A DNA stretch of 16,348 bases, taken from the NCBI GenBank assembly GCA_038214135.1, contig JBBQSD010000138.1, forward strand, positions 1-16,348, read 5' to 3'. Below, in pieces: positions 13,869-16,348 of this stretch. The first letter of the stretch is position 1; every line of letters starts with the position of its first letter. A program made the position numbers and the translations under genes. A model generated the notes under the pieces. That model worked only from the letters and a program-made list of their open reading frames with translations, made no database searches and had not been told where the DNA came from. Source of the stretch: JANLSE01 sp038214135. Lineage in GTDB: Bacteria; Chloroflexota; Chloroflexia; Chloroflexales; Roseiflexaceae.

Positions 13869-15068
13869 CTATGCTTCGCTGGCTTGTGGGGCCTCTTCGG
13901 CAACCGGTGCATTATGCGTTCGGCGCCAGTTCACGGTTGGGGCGATCAGGTGCGGGCGAATATGATCCTGGTGGCGCATGACGGTACGCAGCACCGATTC
14001 AAGCAGCGTTTCACTCAGAAAGTGTGGCTTCAACCCCAGATCGAGCAGGCGCGTGTTGGCGGCGTTATAGTAGTGTTCTTCCTTTTCGACTCGCGGATTG
14101 GGCAGATGATCGATATGGGCCTGAATACCAAAGGCAAGTGCCGCTTCACGGACGGCTTCTGCCAGCCCTGCGACATTAAACTGCTCGGTGAATTGATTGA
14201 AAACCCGAAACTCGCCCTGTGCCGCGGGATTCAGGATCGCCAGTTCCACACAAGCAAGGGTATCGCGAATATCGAGGAACCCACGCGTCTGGCCACCCTT
14301 GCCATAGACTGTCAGCGGGACGCCAGCCACAGCCTGCACCAGGAAGCGATTGAGAGCCGTACCAAAGACGCCATCATAATCGAAGCGCGTGCATAATCGC
14401 TCGTCCAGTTCGACTTCCGGGGTTGAGATGCCATACACAACCCCCTGATTGAGATCGGTGGCGCGTAGCCCCCAGATGCGGCAGCAGAACATCATGTTAT
14501 GGCTATCGTGAACCTTCGAGAGATGGTAGAAGCTGCCTGGCTGCTTTGGAAAGGGCAGTGTATCGGTACGGCCTTTATGGGTGATGGTAATGAAGCCCTC
14601 TTCAATATCGATATTTGGGGTGCCATACTCGCCCATGGTGCCAAGTTTCACAAGATGGCACTCGGGCACATGTTCAGCTATCGCATACAGCACATTCAGA
14701 GTGCCAATAACATTATTTTGCTGCGTAAAGACAGCATGGCGGCGGTCGATCATGGAATAGGGAGCACTGCGCTGCTCACCATAATGAACAATAGCCTCGG
14801 GCCGGAAATCACGGATAATCGGCTCCAAAAATGTATAATCACATAGATCGCCAATAAAGGCATGAATGATCTTGCCTGTTACCTGCCGCCAGGCTGCGAT
14901 GCGTTCTTGCAGGGAGTGAATAGTGGTCAAACTATGGGCACCCAGTTCGTGATCCCAACTTCGGCGGGCAAGGTTATCCAGCACGGCAACATCATGGCCA
15001 CGCTGCGAAAGGTGAAGTGCGGTCGGCCAACCCAGATAGCCGTCGCCGCCAAGAACGAGGATGCGCAT
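13869..15068 (-). CDS. sqdB: UDP-sulfoquinovose synthase (sulfolipid biosynthesis)
   Basis: The enzyme makes UDP-sulfoquinovose from UDP-glucose and sulfite, the head-group donor for sulfoquinovosyl diacylglycerol. The 399-residue sequence matches the SqdB/SQD1 family from end to end. It shows VLGGDGYLGW (5-14, NAD-binding glycine motif), RRSWDHELG, FIGDLCDY, HYGEQRSAPYSMIDR (95-109), LVKLGTMGEYGTPNIDIEEG (139-158; Thr144, Glu147), PFPKQPGSFYHLSKVHDSHN (172-191; Tyr181, Lys185), DLNQGVVYG, DYDGVFGTALNRF, YGKGGQTRGFLDIRDT and NPRVEKEEHYYN. These include the short-chain-type Thr/Tyr/Lys catalytic set. AAGGAG lies six bases before ATG 15068; an in-frame upstream ATG at 15119 lacks it. It is first in a leftward series with a GT-C-like membrane protein and a VOC protein. 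The usual sulfolipid synthase sqdX is not in the window. Confidence 0.95.
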   Translation of the reverse strand: MRILVLGGDGYLGWPTALHLSQRGHDVAVLDNLARRSWDHELGAHSLTTIHSLQERIAAWRQVTGKIIHAFIGDLCDYTFLEPIIRDFRPEAIVHYGEQRSAPYSMIDRRHAVFTQQNNVIGTLNVLYAIAEHVPECHLVKLGTMGEYGTPNIDIEEGFITITHKGRTDTLPFPKQPGSFYHLSKVHDSHNMMFCCRIWGLRATDLNQGVVYGISTPEVELDERLCTRFDYDGVFGTALNRFLVQAVAGVPLTVYGKGGQTRGFLDIRDTLACVELAILNPAAQGEFRVFNQFTEQFNVAGLAEAVREAALAFGIQAHIDHLPNPRVEKEEHYYNAANTRLLDLGLKPHFLSETLLESVLRTVMRHQDHIRPHLIAPTVNWRRTHNAPVAEEAPQASEA

Positions 15069-15181
15069 GCAAGACTCCTTGTGTTCGAACCTATTAGACC
15101 TGTGCGAGCGTAGCATCATTCAGCAGCACTGGAGTATGAGCGCCGCCAGGGAACGTATCCGCACCAGAGACAGATGTATCG

Positions 15182-15210
15182 AGTATAGCATAACGTGTAA
15201 AACCGAGCAA
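15182..15210 (-). promoter_or_regulatory. Candidate extended -10 promoter of the sqdB operon
   Basis: On the minus strand TATACT (15187-15182) is preceded by TGC, giving an extended -10. A weak -35 TTGCTC (15210-15205) lies exactly 17 bases upstream. Transcription would begin near 15175, leaving a leader of about 105 bases before sqdB with no recognised riboswitch. Confidence 0.45.
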
Positions 15211-15227
15211 ATATACTTCCAGATACC

Positions 15228-15242
15228 ATACGATTATCGTAT
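15228..15242. promoter_or_regulatory. Palindrome upstream of the sqdB promoter
   Basis: ATACGAT (15228-15234) and ATCGTAT (15236-15242) form a perfect inverted repeat around one T. It lies 18 bases upstream of the candidate sqdB -35 and 28 bases past the integrase stop. It could be a regulator site for sqdB, or a weak RNA hairpin ending the integrase transcript, though no T-tract follows. An attachment-site role is possible but unsupported. Confidence 0.3.
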
Positions 15243-15269
15243 CAAGCGCAGGTTAAGCGTATGTAAAGA

Positions 15270-16331
15270 TTAGAAATCCGATGCCTTTTTTGTTTGGTTA
15301 TGTGGTTGTTTTGTAGCATCTGGATCTGGTGAGAACTGATCATGGAGTTCCTGAAGGCGTTCATCGGTATGGCGTGCATAGTATTGCTCGGTGATACGCG
15401 TATTGGCGTGGCCAAGCAGCGCCGAGACTTCCGAAAGCTGCGCGCCTTCATTCAGCAACCATGTGGCAACAAAATGCCGAAATGTGTGTGGGGTGACGGC
15501 GCGCAGGGCGCGGGCTTCGCGTGGGCGGCCATCCCGTTCAATCACATCGGCCAAGCCAAAGGCCGCATCAGTCACGATTGCCCATGCGGCAATGCGGCCC
15601 AAACGGCCGCCCGCACCGCGTGGCCCGTGCGAAATAAACAGTGGTTGTGCCTGCGGAAAGGCAACACGACGGGCCAGAAGGTAATGCTCAATTGCGCGCT
15701 GTGCGTGTGGCCGAATAAAGACGGCTCGGCGGCGCTGGCCTTTCCCAACAACGTGGGTGCGCGGGCCGATCCGGCCATCATCGCCGCGTACATCGTGGGT
15801 ATTCAGCGCCAGGATCTCCGAAATACGTGCGCCAGTCGAGAATAACACATGTAGCAGGCTGGCATTACGGAGCGCGCTCAGGCGATCCCGTTCTGCTTTT
15901 GTTCCTGGCTCGGCTGCTGGCAATTCGCTATCATAGAAACCAACTAATCGGCGCAGATCAGGTACATCGGGGGCGCGCCCGGCAGGAGCACGGGGCAATG
16001 CATCACGGAGATGCATGCGCATCACAGCTAGTTCACACATTAGCAGCCCACGGTCGGCCAGAAAGCGTGTCACTGCCAATGCACCATGGCTGTATGTTTG
16101 AGCGGTTCCATCGGTCAGCCCGCGTAATGAATCGATCCAAGAGGCCAGATCATTCGGTTTAATCTGGCGAACCGATTGCCGCCCATTGCGTTCGGCCCAA
16201 CGATGAAAGGAACTCCAGGCATCACAATAGGAGGCAATCGTCGCTTCGGCCAGCGGTTTACGGCGGCGGCGTTGGGCTTCGGCCCATTGCGCGGCTGCGT
16301 CAGTAATCAGCAGATCTGGTGTATCCGTCAT
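15270..16331 (-). CDS. Tyrosine recombinase/integrase (phage integrase family)
   Basis: This 353-residue site-specific recombinase cuts and rejoins DNA via a phosphotyrosine intermediate. The N-terminal SAM-like core-binding domain (about 8-100) shows the pattern ATIASYCDAWSSFHRWAERN. The catalytic domain (about 120-335) has all six residues: Arg169 (STGARISEIL), Lys197 (VVGKGQRRR), His282-x-x-Arg285 (HTFRHF), His308 (LLGHAN) and Tyr317, nine residues after His308 as in XerC/XerD. A charged tail ends the protein. The start ATG 16331 follows an in-frame stop at 16343-16341, so no longer N-terminus is possible. There is no ribosome binding site, but TAAAAT (16343-16338) ends six bases before the ATG, suggesting a leaderless mRNA. 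The gene runs toward sqdB. No excisionase or att repeats are visible. Confidence 0.92.
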   Translation of the reverse strand: MTDTPDLLITDAAAQWAEAQRRRRKPLAEATIASYCDAWSSFHRWAERNGRQSVRQIKPNDLASWIDSLRGLTDGTAQTYSHGALAVTRFLADRGLLMCELAVMRMHLRDALPRAPAGRAPDVPDLRRLVGFYDSELPAAEPGTKAERDRLSALRNASLLHVLFSTGARISEILALNTHDVRGDDGRIGPRTHVVGKGQRRRAVFIRPHAQRAIEHYLLARRVAFPQAQPLFISHGPRGAGGRLGRIAAWAIVTDAAFGLADVIERDGRPREARALRAVTPHTFRHFVATWLLNEGAQLSEVSALLGHANTRITEQYYARHTDERLQELHDQFSPDPDATKQPHNQTKKASDF

Positions 16332-16348
16332 AGAGTTATTTTACCATG

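Noticed and set aside
13788..14396. Rightward open frame of 202 codons
   Set aside because: It is antisense to sqdB and the start of the membrane protein. The sense frames carry strong family motifs, so this is a shadow.
15342..15845. Rightward open frame of 167 codons
   Set aside because: It is antisense to the tyrosine recombinase catalytic domain, which has all six catalytic residues.

Overview
The window looks like chromosomal DNA of a filamentous Chloroflexota bacterium (class Chloroflexia, perhaps Chloroflexales). This is an inference. It rests on moderate GC content, a strongly SqdB-like sulfolipid gene (sulfoquinovosyl lipids are known in Chloroflexus-type phototrophs but are not exclusive to them), a sugar-binding-domain/SpoIIE phosphatase fusion, and dispersed intergenic repeats of the kind common in these genomes. 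No rRNA, tRNA or CRISPR array was seen.

Layout. (1) 1-1912 is a mobile-element-like edge. It holds the start of a leftward gene with a probable helix-turn-helix N-terminus, a terminator-shaped hairpin in that gene's leader, a divergent large serine recombinase with a degenerate zinc ribbon, and a very strong terminator. (2) 1988-6433 is a divergent pair. A leftward LacI/periplasmic-binding-protein-type sensor fused to a SpoIIE/PP2C phosphatase lies opposite a rightward S33-family alpha/beta hydrolase with a C-terminal membrane anchor. They share an intergenic region with candidate back-to-back promoters and an inverted repeat. (3) 6453-6488 is a perfect palindrome between the hydrolase and a convergent membrane-anchored TPR protein (6503-8272). 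(4) 8489-10563 is a rightward pair, a sugar-phosphate-isomerase-like TIM barrel and a Gfo/Idh/MocA oxidoreductase. This looks like a carbohydrate or polyol catabolic unit, with heptanucleotide tandem repeats between the genes. (5) 10564-10910 is a repeat-filled gap between convergent genes. (6) 15068 down to 10911 is a leftward operon-like series: sqdB (UDP-sulfoquinovose synthase), a GT-C-like polytopic membrane protein, and a VOC/glyoxalase-fold protein joined to it by an ATGA overlap. (7) 15270-16331 is a leftward tyrosine recombinase with all six catalytic residues and possibly a leaderless start.

Taken together, a stretch of ordinary metabolic and signalling genes is bracketed by two unrelated site-specific recombinases. 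The most distinctive items are the DNA-binding-domain-free sugar sensor/phosphatase fusion facing an anchored secreted hydrolase, the attenuator-like leader beside the serine recombinase, and the sqdB/GT-C/VOC gene series. I did not find a clearly new defence or mobile system. The candidates listed are inferences that need comparison with other genomes.
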